A stretch of DNA of 40,359 nucleotides from Bacteroidaceae bacterium (GTDB lineage: Bacteria > Bacteroidota > Bacteroidia > Bacteroidales > Bacteroidaceae), in contig JAGAYF010000013.1 in assembly GCA_017940605.1 (NCBI GenBank), forward strand, positions 1-40,359, in the 5' to 3' direction. Below the pieces are notes generated by a model that saw nothing but the letters and a program-made list of their open reading frames with translations, was not told where the DNA came from and did no database searches. Shown in pieces: positions 33,518 to 40,359 of the stretch. Positions within the stretch are counted from its first letter, which is position 1. Every line of letters begins with the position of its first letter. The translations under genes and the position numbers were made by a program.

Positions 33518-35818
33518 ATGATTGACATAGCAAAGCAAGAGGATGAATTGCGCAGAGCATTTTATGAAACTTATCTTCCACGTATTGACAACACATTGAG
33601 CATTGATGACGTATTGACCGACTACAGCGATGGCATTGTGCGTGGGAATATCATAGAGTTCAAGGAGTCTATCTCCGACCTCAACAGTGTATTGTTCCAA
33701 ACCATCAAGTATCTGTCAGCCAGGCGCATCAAAGGGAAACCCATCCCTGCCAATATCCTACTAGTCTCGCAAAAGGATACACATGCATACCTTTACTATT
33801 CCAAAGACTATCTGAAAGACATCGAAAAAGTGTACATGGGCGGCGCATCAAAGAACAATGAGGGCTATGTGTGCAGTAACTACGTTGCTCGCTATGACTA
33901 CTCAGTTTCTACTGAAGAAGAAGAAATGATTCAGGTACTCCGTACCGATAACTACACACGCATACACTTGGACGAAAATTGCATTGTGGGCTGGGCCATG
34001 TCGTTCTATCAGCAATACCCAGGCGCAAGCAAGTCATCATTCATAGGTGACCAGACGGGTAAAATGCGTGTGGAGGGAGAAATACGCAAGCCTGACAAAC
34101 TAAAGCCATTCATTCATCCCTACAAAGAGAAGTCAAACAAGCAGTTCCGGTATCTGATGGACAAGCTCAACGACTTCATCCAAAAGAAAGACCTCGGGGC
34201 GTTCTATACCCATCCAACATACGCCAAGAAAGCCTTGGAACTGGTGCGTAAAGCTATTGCCCGTGTGCCTGAAGGCAACGACTATGTCATCATTGACCGA
34301 TGCGCCGGCACAGGCAACCTGGAAATATACATGACCGACGAAGAACTCCGTCATACCATTGTTTCTACGCTGGAGTACTACGAGTACAAAGTATTGATGG
34401 AAGTATTGGGCGATAAAACCACCATCATTCCACCAACGGAACACGAAGACACCTTCCACATGGGATTGGTTCGCGGAGCTGATGCCTTGTCAGAGGAATA
34501 TGTAACAAATCCCATCATTCAGAAAAAACTTAACGACCCTAAATGCACGGTCATTCTGTTTGAAAATCCACCTTACGCCGATACGACTTCGATTGAACAC
34601 CAAAAGCGGGGAAAGGGCAAGCAAACATGGAAAGACAGTTTCGTGGTGAAGCAAATGAAATACGACATTAAGCAGACAAAGTGTATTAAGGGAACAGCCA
34701 CAAACGACTTGGGCAATGCTTTCATTTGGAGCGCATTCAACTATTATCTGCGTTATCCTACTGACAGCTACATCGTATTCTCACCAGTAAAATACTGGAA
34801 AGCACAGCATCTTGTCAGTAAGAAATTTGAAGAAGGCTTTGCCTTCAATCGCCGACATTTTCACACCAATATTGATGCCTGCATCATGTGTGCCTGGTGG
34901 ACGAATAAAGATGTGCAGGAACAAGAAAGCCTCACCCTACATGCCTACGACCTGAACAATGATACGCTGGTCGATTGCGGCCTGCTTTCGGTGGACAAAA
35001 TACATTATCAATACAGCCAAAAGTATTTCGACAAGCGTACTTTTAATAATGATCTAGAGGAGGGTATCATCTGCAGCAAAGATGGCACAGAACGCTTTGA
35101 AACAAAAACTATAAGGGTGAAGCCATTGACAAACAGTAATATTTTGGGTTATATGGCCGTCTATAGTAGCGGCTTCGACAATCCAGACAATATGGCAAGC
35201 CTACTCATCGCTGCCCGGTATGATGGCAACGGTTTCTACCTTCGTCGAGATAACTATCTTGAAAAACTCCCCATGTTTGCCGCGAGCAGATATGTGACTT
35301 ACGAACGGCGATGGACAGAGCGTGGACGTGTAATGAAGTCTGCTGATGGCTATGAGTCTTTTGAGCGTGATGTTCACACAGGAAAACTCCAACAATATCT
35401 GCTGCGTTGCTTGCTATTTACGGTTCTTGAACCTCAAAATCACATGCGTACACTCATGGGTAGCGATGGGAGGAAGTACGTCAATCCACTTTGCCTTGAC
35501 AATACGCATGGCGAGACACTGGCTTCAAGAGATTTGAAAGGTTTGGTACTTACCGATGAAGAACAGACATTGCTCACCCTCTGGAACAACATTCTGCAAC
35601 AAGCAAGACAAACACGCAACTACAATCCTACATTCACCTATGGGCTGTACCAAATAAAGTCGGAACTAAACACCACTTACCCAGATCCTCAGACGGGTGA
35701 AACACGCTATGACTACCCCGACCTACAGGGCAACATCAAAGCACTGGCCGTGCGGGTGAAAGACTATTATCTACGCGAAATAGTACCCACCTTGTTTCAA
35801 TATCAGTTCTTGAAATAG
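33518..35818 (+). CDS. N6-adenine DNA methyltransferase with nuclease-like N-terminus
   Basis: A 766-aa protein. The methyltransferase core has motif I DRCAGTGN (260-267) for S-adenosylmethionine and motif IV NPPY (350-353), preceded by FYTHPTYAKKALELV. That places it with gamma-type N6-adenine enzymes. The N-terminal segment has Asp38, then Glu47-x-Lys49 in IIEFK, fitting a PD-(D/E)xK nuclease core, so the protein may be a single-chain type IIG-like restriction-modification enzyme. The C-terminal part (from about 480) would hold target recognition. No separate restriction or specificity gene is adjacent. The start is the ATG at 33518; the upstream leader has strong secondary structure. Confidence 0.85.
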   Translation: MIDIAKQEDELRRAFYETYLPRIDNTLSIDDVLTDYSDGIVRGNIIEFKESISDLNSVLFQTIKYLSARRIKGKPIPANILLVSQKDTHAYLYYSKDYLKDIEKVYMGGASKNNEGYVCSNYVARYDYSVSTEEEEMIQVLRTDNYTRIHLDENCIVGWAMSFYQQYPGASKSSFIGDQTGKMRVEGEIRKPDKLKPFIHPYKEKSNKQFRYLMDKLNDFIQKKDLGAFYTHPTYAKKALELVRKAIARVPEGNDYVIIDRCAGTGNLEIYMTDEELRHTIVSTLEYYEYKVLMEVLGDKTTIIPPTEHEDTFHMGLVRGADALSEEYVTNPIIQKKLNDPKCTVILFENPPYADTTSIEHQKRGKGKQTWKDSFVVKQMKYDIKQTKCIKGTATNDLGNAFIWSAFNYYLRYPTDSYIVFSPVKYWKAQHLVSKKFEEGFAFNRRHFHTNIDACIMCAWWTNKDVQEQESLTLHAYDLNNDTLVDCGLLSVDKIHYQYSQKYFDKRTFNNDLEEGIICSKDGTERFETKTIRVKPLTNSNILGYMAVYSSGFDNPDNMASLLIAARYDGNGFYLRRDNYLEKLPMFAASRYVTYERRWTERGRVMKSADGYESFERDVHTGKLQQYLLRCLLFTVLEPQNHMRTLMGSDGRKYVNPLCLDNTHGETLASRDLKGLVLTDEEQTLLTLWNNILQQARQTRNYNPTFTYGLYQIKSELNTTYPDPQTGETRYDYPDLQGNIKALAVRVKDYYLREIVPTLFQYQFLK

Positions 35819-35950
35819 CAGCCACTCAGTCGACATAAGTTTCATTACAGAAATTCTATCCCACTGCTGGGGATTCCACTACTTCTCATTAGAGAGAGAA
35901 TCTTTCCCCTTCTTTGTCACCCAAAGCCATATCACTCATGATTTGGCTAA

Positions 35951-35990
35951 GTCTTCTTCATTTCGCAAAATACCGATTCATTGGTATTGG
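35951..35990 (+). repeat. dif-like direct repeat, left copy, beside fic
   Basis: A 40-base repeat starting GTCTTCTTCATTTC and containing AATACC-N8-GGTATT, near-identical to 37543-37581 (one substitution, one missing A). Seen as 11-base arms around 6 bases, it resembles a XerC/XerD recombination site. Together the copies enclose the fic gene in direct orientation. No gene is seen between 35819 and 36120. Confidence 0.65.
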
Positions 35991-36120
35991 GATTTTTGAT
36001 TCATACGCACGAAGCAAGGTGAAGATGTCTTTTTTGAGGAAAAAGTTGTACCATTGTGCTCATGATAGAAATAGCCGTTATGACGTTAGAGGACACATAC
36101 AAGCATTTGTTTCGATGTTT

Positions 36121-37143
36121 CTAAAAATAGGTCTCTACCGCAAAGCGGAACTGGTCGATGAAAATCCGCTTGAAGGCAGAGAGGTTGTTCTGCTCATAGA
36201 ACAGGAGCATCGCCTTCTTGTAGTCGATGCTGCTGACCGTGCGGAACGAGATGGGGCAATAGCCGTGGGCTATCAGTATGGCATTGCTCGTGATGCGGGC
36301 AATGCGCTTGTTGCCGTCGTTGAATGCCTGAATGTAGGACAGCAGCACGAGGGCAAAGAGCGACTTCTCGAACACGTTGTCACGGCCGTTGATGAGGTCG
36401 CAGGTCTGCTGCAAGGCCTCGCGTATCTGGAACTCGTTGTCTATCGGGCGGTAGTTGGTGCCGGTGATGCCCACACGCCGCGTGCGGATGTTGCGGTCGA
36501 CACCCAGTTCCTTGACCAGCAGACTGTGGATGTCCTCTATGCGCGAGATGGTCAGATGCTCCATATAGTCGGGATTGGCCACGATGAAGTCGAGCGTGTC
36601 CTTGTGGTTAAGCAGCATGATGGCCTCCTCCTTGGTCTTTCCGTCGGCAGTCTGTTTCTCTTTCAGCAACCGCTCCGTCTCCAGCAGGGAATAGGTGTTG
36701 CCCTCAATCTGCGACGATTTCCAACTGAGGTCAATGCCCAGCCGCTCCATTTCCTTGCGCTTCTGCTCGTCGGAAAGTGTAGAGAAGTTCTTGGCAAACT
36801 GCGCCTGCAGTCCGTTCAGGGTCTCCACCTCAGAAGTGGTGAACAGGCTGACGTGGCTCAGCACATTGGGTATCAGGTCGAAGTTGTACCCCGTGCGTCC
36901 TTCGCGCTCGTCCACTTCCTTGCTGTAGTACGCATCCAAATCTACGGGCAAGAACAGTGGCGAGGCCGTGTAGCGGGTGGCGCGTGCCTTTCCCTCCACC
37001 GAGACGTAGAACGAAGCTACCAAATCGCCGAGCATACGCTTGACGGTGGCAAGGCTGACCTCACCGGCAAATGCCTCTGCAATCTGTTTGGAAGAGCACC
37101 CCGGATGCTCGCTGACGTAGGCTAAAATCGTGTCCTTATCCAT
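36121..37143 (-). CDS. Fic family protein with HTH N-terminus and altered catalytic motif
   Basis: Fic enzymes usually transfer AMP from ATP to target proteins. The 340-aa product has an N-terminal winged-helix DNA-binding region (1-60: SEHPGCSSKQIAEAFAGEVS, LATVKRMLGDL), an inhibitory helix motif SSQIEGN (143-149, fitting S/TxxxEG/N), and a Fic core motif QAFNDGNKRIAR (272-283). The canonical motif starts with His (HxFxDGNxR); here the position is Gln272, so classic AMP transfer is doubtful unless another residue serves. Base composition is richer in GC than the neighbours, and dif-like repeats flank it, suggesting a cassette. Two GGCTCACA direct repeats and an inverted TGAGCCA around its promoter are likely self-binding sites. 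Confidence 0.9.
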   Translation of the reverse strand: MDKDTILAYVSEHPGCSSKQIAEAFAGEVSLATVKRMLGDLVASFYVSVEGKARATRYTASPLFLPVDLDAYYSKEVDEREGRTGYNFDLIPNVLSHVSLFTTSEVETLNGLQAQFAKNFSTLSDEQKRKEMERLGIDLSWKSSQIEGNTYSLLETERLLKEKQTADGKTKEEAIMLLNHKDTLDFIVANPDYMEHLTISRIEDIHSLLVKELGVDRNIRTRRVGITGTNYRPIDNEFQIREALQQTCDLINGRDNVFEKSLFALVLLSYIQAFNDGNKRIARITSNAILIAHGYCPISFRTVSSIDYKKAMLLFYEQNNLSAFKRIFIDQFRFAVETYF

Positions 37144-37157
37144 AACTGTTACTTTCT

Positions 37158-37209
37158 ATTGGCTCACAAAGTTACAAAGATTGGCTCACATTAACTATCA
37201 AATGAGCCA
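37158..37209 (-). promoter_or_regulatory. fic promoter with TTGGCTCACA operators
   Basis: The minus-strand -7 box TAACTTTG (37174-37167) sits among three copies of one motif: ATTGGCTCACA at 37158-37168 and 37180-37190 (22 bases apart, two helical turns), and inverted TGAGCCA at 37203-37209. The arrangement suits repression by the HTH domain of the Fic protein itself. Confidence 0.65.
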
Positions 37210-37542
37210 CTTTCTGCTAATCCTTGCACCGATTTAACAAATCTTGTCAAGATTGGGCACAAAAAGCTGTATTTTCATCAACTTTCAGCAGTCACAGCAG
37301 TGCATTATCCCATCATGTCACCTATCTATGACCCCATGTTGCGAGCCGTCCCACATACTTCTTCCTTTCTCCATCATCAAAACACCACCCAAACATTGCA
37401 CACACAACCTCGTTTTGATGTTTAAGAAAGTTAAAAACGCTAAATCTTCATCTTTCACAAACTCATCAGAATTCACGTCATCACTTTTCTACCTTTTAAT
37501 ATGCAAGTCGCTGATATAAAACGCTTTGAAAACACGAGGATT
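37210..37542. other. Intergenic, nothing recognised
   Basis: AT-rich, low-complexity DNA upstream of fic with scattered stops in all frames and no promoter or RNA signal that I can support. Confidence 0.5.
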
Positions 37543-37581
37543 GTCTTCTTCATTTCTCAAATACCGATTCATTGGTATTGG
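37543..37581 (+). repeat. dif-like direct repeat, right copy, beside fic
   Basis: 39 bases matching 35951-35990, with the same dyad AATACC-N8-GGTATT. The sequences diverge at once on the right side and also on the left before GTCTTC. The 37582-37691 stretch holds no gene. Confidence 0.65.
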
Positions 37582-37691
37582 CCATACAATTGAATCCGTA
37601 ACCTGGGCCTTGCAGGGGTCTTCATCCTGCATGTCCTAAATGACACAAAAAGTGGACATCCTTTGATTTGTTCATATACTAATTGTCCTTG

Positions 37692-38564
37692 TCAATTCTT
37701 TTGTTCTTCTTCTGGTGCAGGAAGCGTTTCTGTATCAGCGCCCTCAATGGGCTTAATGTAGTCAGATACCCGTTCTGGTGAGACAACAGAACGGCCAAGA
37801 CGACGCTCCATCGTTTGACGTGCATCGCGGGCGACACTACCTCCCTCTTGTGCAATACGCTGACTCTCCGTCATTGTCTGAGGATTAGAATGACGAGAGT
37901 ATTCCGTAGTAGCTACCTCTGCAAGGGTGTTGAGAGCCAGTTCTATGTTAGTCATGTTGTCGCGCAGATTCTCTTTTGTCAGACCTTTGTAGCGTTTATA
38001 CTGTCCTGTGGTCATACCGCTCCACGCTTTGGTGAGGACGTTGGTGAGTATGGCAAAGTCGCGTGATTCGTGGATGCCGGAGCGATGCCATTCGTCCGTC
38101 AGTTCCTTACGCATCTCAATAGAGCGCATCCGTTCATTTATCCAACGGTCACTATAGCCTTGACGGCGATAGTCCTCTACTGCCATTTGGAATGTCAGTT
38201 CGGGATCTATCATCTGGTCAATACGTTGGCTGCCCAACTCCGCTAACCATTGGCGTATAGGTTCTGCGTTCCTGGAAGGGATAGACTGAATGATGCGGAA
38301 GATACCTTCTAGGTCGGCGGCTTGGGTTTTGTATATTTTCCCATCAACAGCCATCATTCGAGTAGGGGTACAAATTGTACCCCACCTGGAATTAAGTTCT
38401 GCATCACGTGCCCGCATTCGTTTGATGTACTGCCTGACATCAGCACTATCGGTCAAAACTTGTACTATGTCTGCAACAGAGAAATAGTATTTCTCTTTCT
38501 CTGCATCCCAAACGATGCGTACTTTCTTGCCCTCAAATAGCTGTATTGTGTAATTCTCGTCCAC
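37692..38564 (-). CDS. Bro-N domain phage antirepressor-like protein
   Basis: A 290-aa protein. The N-terminal Bro-N domain (about 5-112) is recognisable from VRIVWDAEKEKYYFSVADIV, the VRQYIKRMRARD helix, and IFRIIQSIPSRNAEPIRQWLA. Such domains bind DNA in phage antirepressors. The C-terminal half is helical with a conserved-looking DRWINERMRSIEMRKELTDEW stretch, a form frequent in Bacteroidetes genomic islands. The start is GTG, chosen because GGAAG lies 5 bases upstream and no other ATG gives a whole domain. It is driven by the promoter in repeat copy 3 and may regulate island genes; its target is unknown. Confidence 0.88.
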   Translation of the reverse strand: MDENYTIQLFEGKKVRIVWDAEKEKYYFSVADIVQVLTDSADVRQYIKRMRARDAELNSRWGTICTPTRMMAVDGKIYKTQAADLEGIFRIIQSIPSRNAEPIRQWLAELGSQRIDQMIDPELTFQMAVEDYRRQGYSDRWINERMRSIEMRKELTDEWHRSGIHESRDFAILTNVLTKAWSGMTTGQYKRYKGLTKENLRDNMTNIELALNTLAEVATTEYSRHSNPQTMTESQRIAQEGGSVARDARQTMERRLGRSVVSPERVSDYIKPIEGADTETLPAPEEEQKN

Positions 38565-38619
38565 TTTACTTCCTATTTTTATTTGCTAAATTCCGATTTC
38601 TCTATTCGTAAATTTGTTT

Positions 38620-38709
38620 ACAAAGGTAAGCACATTTTTTCACGCAGCAAAATAATCCCTGTAAAACAGGGCGGGCTTCCTCATCCCTTGAATACAGACT
38701 GCCGATGGT
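38620..38709 (-). repeat. Promoter-carrying repeat, copy 3
   Basis: 84 of 90 positions agree with 29231-29320, same orientation. On the minus strand it covers the last codons of the HNH nuclease gene, a hairpin CCCTGT/ACAGGG (38657-38671), and the promoter TTTG (38651-38648), 19 bases, TACCTTTG (38628-38621), which drives the Bro-N gene. Confidence 0.8.
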
Positions 38710-39664
38710 ACTCCAAGTACTCTACCCTCGAATCATTCAAGGGAAGAAACTGAAAAAATTGATTCTCCTTAATTCCTATACGATCTCTTACCTGACGGGA
38801 AAGCCAATTGGAAATATTGACACGTTTGTCATTGCTAAAAGTAATGTATCCACGGTCAAACAACTTGTCATAGAGCGGCGAAAGAATAAAACCGTTGTTC
38901 GGGTCTATGCGCTCCTTCACTGTTGAAACAGCCCATGGTTTTATATGACTGGCTATCAGCAATGATTCTTCATTTATCATTGTAATAGGACAAAAAGGAC
39001 ACTCATCCAAAAGTTTCCTACGATATTCCTCCTGCCCCTCACGACCATATTTGATGGGTAGATCTTTCTTGTTGCCTTTTTTTGTTGACAACAACACTTT
39101 TTCCTTAGCTGCACCATAATTTTCGATATATGATTTCCTTTTTTCCATCTCCTCAAAATCAGCAAACAATTTTAGGTAAAAGATAGGATTTCCATTATAA
39201 TCAAGACGCATGACCGATATGTACGTGACAAGCGGTAACGATATTTCCCTTATCAGCTTATAGATATCATCCGACGAATTAATATAACCACGTGAACCAG
39301 ATATCTGAGACTGCTCCTTAATTATAAAAAACGCCATTTCATTGGGTAATGCGTTTATCTTTCCCATCCGTTCCGACCACAACGTTATCATTTGTTCCTT
39401 ACCTCGATACTCCTGTGACGGAGAAAAATATTCAGCCTTGATGGCATTCATATATGCTTTCAAATCCTGGCGGAGTACAAAACATTTCACTGTAAATCCC
39501 TTTTCACCGAAAAAACTTTCCATTTTGAAACGAGATCCCACGTATAATTTAGCTTCACCATTGCCGTCACCCAATTTGTTTTTTGACATCACCCAGCTAT
39601 CAGCAACAGTAATAGGTGTCTCAAGCGTGTCACTAAACGTAAATTTTTCTCCTCCTATTATCAT
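38681..39664 (-). CDS. HNH endonuclease, probable type II restriction enzyme
   Basis: A 327-aa protein whose last 110 residues hold an HNH_2-type nuclease domain: CPFC (222-225), SHIKPWA with His240, [19 protein letters not shown] (254-272) with Asn256/257 and Asp270. The final His of the classic motif is replaced, as usual in this subfamily. The N-terminal 200 residues have no recognised domain and may define the target. Its ATG overlaps the stop of the cytosine methyltransferase gene by 4 bases (ATGA), which pairs them as a restriction-modification system. The end VFKG lies inside repeat copy 3. With the partner methyltransferase truncated, the nuclease may be silent, or the host may be protected otherwise. 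Confidence 0.88.
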   Translation of the reverse strand: MIIGGEKFTFSDTLETPITVADSWVMSKNKLGDGNGEAKLYVGSRFKMESFFGEKGFTVKCFVLRQDLKAYMNAIKAEYFSPSQEYRGKEQMITLWSERMGKINALPNEMAFFIIKEQSQISGSRGYINSSDDIYKLIREISLPLVTYISVMRLDYNGNPIFYLKLFADFEEMEKRKSYIENYGAAKEKVLLSTKKGNKKDLPIKYGREGQEEYRRKLLDECPFCPITMINEESLLIASHIKPWAVSTVKERIDPNNGFILSPLYDKLFDRGYITFSNDKRVNISNWLSRQVRDRIGIKENQFFQFLPLNDSRVEYLEYHRQSVFKG

Positions 39665-40239
39665 ATTTTTACTCCAAACTTAGTTATGTCCAATTGTTTA
39701 AGGATGGCAATCAATACATCAACAACAATGCTATTGCCTGCCTGCTGATACATGGAAGTATCTGACACCACAATCTGAAACGTATCCTTAAAACCCATCA
39801 GTCGCAGACATTCTCGTGGAGTAAGTTTGCGTATGCGGCCTTTATGCGTCACATAATTATCCACTCCTGCCCTGTGCATTTTATGCATAGACTGCAATAA
39901 TGGCCGAGCTACAAGAAGGTCTGTCTTTGTTGATGTTTTGAAATTCTTAGTTCCACTCGCCAAGACGTATTTGGCGACCTTGTCTGACAAATAATATTTT
40001 TCTTCAACATCTCTCACATCAAAAATAAACTCATCAAATTCTTCATTTGTTGGTGTCAGTTCTGACTCAGGATGATAAATAAAATCTCCATGCCAATTAA
40101 ACTGTTGATTACGTTTCTGACAAAGCTGTATCTCACCATTTATCTGTGTGTAATATTTTTCGCGATTTTTGTGACTGGTTACAAACTTTATACCCTTTTC
40201 TTTTAGGAAATACTTCGTATACCCGTTGGCGGAATTAAA
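39661..40239 (-). pseudogene. 5' truncated C5-cytosine DNA methyltransferase
   Basis: Only the C-terminal part of a 5-methylcytosine methyltransferase remains. The reading frame is open from about 40239, and from roughly 40220 it shows [20 protein letters not shown], the target-recognition region, [10 protein letters not shown], then motif [16 protein letters not shown] and motif [11 protein letters not shown]. The catalytic PCQ and S-adenosylmethionine-binding motifs are missing. At the 5' side the sequence becomes the end of an IS982 transposase (stop at 40235), so the insertion has cut the gene; the exact junction lies within about 40218-40235. A late GTG (40017) could start a meaningless fragment. 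Confidence 0.88.
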
Positions 40240-40359
40240 TCAGTGCATACTTAATCCTACCAATTGGCTTGTTGTTAATGTGGTTGATGTATTGCAATGC
40301 GGTCAGCGCACTGACTTTGCCAATGATTCTGGCAAACAGACCGCAGGTGTCTATCGCAT
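40235..40359 (-). mobile_element. Partial IS982 family insertion sequence (transposase end)
   Basis: On the minus strand the frame from the window edge encodes CGLFARIIGKVSALTALQYI, then [16 protein letters not shown] and a stop at 40235. This is the C-terminal signature of IS982 transposases (LYARI...TALQYIN...PIxxIKYAL). The rest of the element is beyond the window. The inverted terminal repeat probably lies at about 40218-40234 (CCGCCAACGGG region). Confidence 0.88.

Noticed and set aside
35914-37125. A 403-codon plus-strand frame opposite fic
   Set aside because: Antisense to a well-recognised Fic gene, crosses its stop and the dif-like repeat, and has no domain.

Overview
The window reads as a chromosomal segment of a Bacteroidales bacterium, most likely Prevotellaceae. 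Evidence: the UppS-BamA-OmpH-OmpH envelope operon preceded by DUF6089 and DUF6242 genes, lipoproteins and OmpA-era Gram-negative assembly proteins, a GHL10-type glycosidase with a secretion-type C-terminus, and many promoters of the Bacteroidetes sigma-ABfr type (TTTG or TTG, about 19-22 bases, then TAnnTTTG). No species is assigned.

Layout. 1-3727: the 3' end of a type I restriction locus, namely a headless hsdS fragment followed by intact hsdR, ending in a long perfect hairpin. 3814-4190: a cluster of short inverted and direct repeats that looks like degenerate insertion-element ends. 4258-5201: an HXXEE membrane protein gene, a palindromic terminator repeat, and tRNA-Leu(TAA) and tRNA-Gly(GCC). 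5282-13094 (minus strand): envelope biogenesis, in transcription order DUF6242 lipoprotein, DUF6089 barrel, uppS, bamA, two OmpH/Skp chaperones, an SRPBCC-like protein and a small Cys-rich lipoprotein. 13252-14509: a zinc-ribbon membrane protein and a lipoprotein. 15030-20916: gltB and gltD (glutamate synthase) with a clear promoter, an inverted repeat over the -33 box, and a strong terminator. 21128-24852: a two-gene secreted carbohydrate-binding unit, divergent from an AraC-type regulator. 24937-29212: an ADP-ribosylglycohydrolase, a GT2 glycosyltransferase and a GHL10 glycoside hydrolase.

29231-40359 is an AT-richer accessory region, bounded by and containing direct copies of one module (end of an HNH-nuclease gene, weak terminator, complete promoter). 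It holds a HigB/HigA-ImmA toxin-antitoxin pair, a possible minus-strand small RNA, a three-gene operon (DUF4417, small basic protein, small acidic protein) whose neighbours overlap by exactly 11 bases, a large N6-adenine methyltransferase with a nuclease-like N-terminus, a GC-richer fic gene flanked by near-identical 39-40 base dyad repeats, a Bro-N antirepressor-like gene, and a type II restriction pair in which the cytosine methyltransferase has been cut by an IS982-family element at the window edge.

The core genes serve cell-envelope assembly and nitrogen assimilation. Both ends of the window are defence-type DNA in flux: truncated hsdS, truncated cytosine methyltransferase, repeat-bounded cassettes. 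The best candidates for something undescribed are the 11-base-overlap DUF4417 operon, the fic cassette with its dif-like repeats, and the promoter-carrying recombination module. All functions for these are inferred, not shown.
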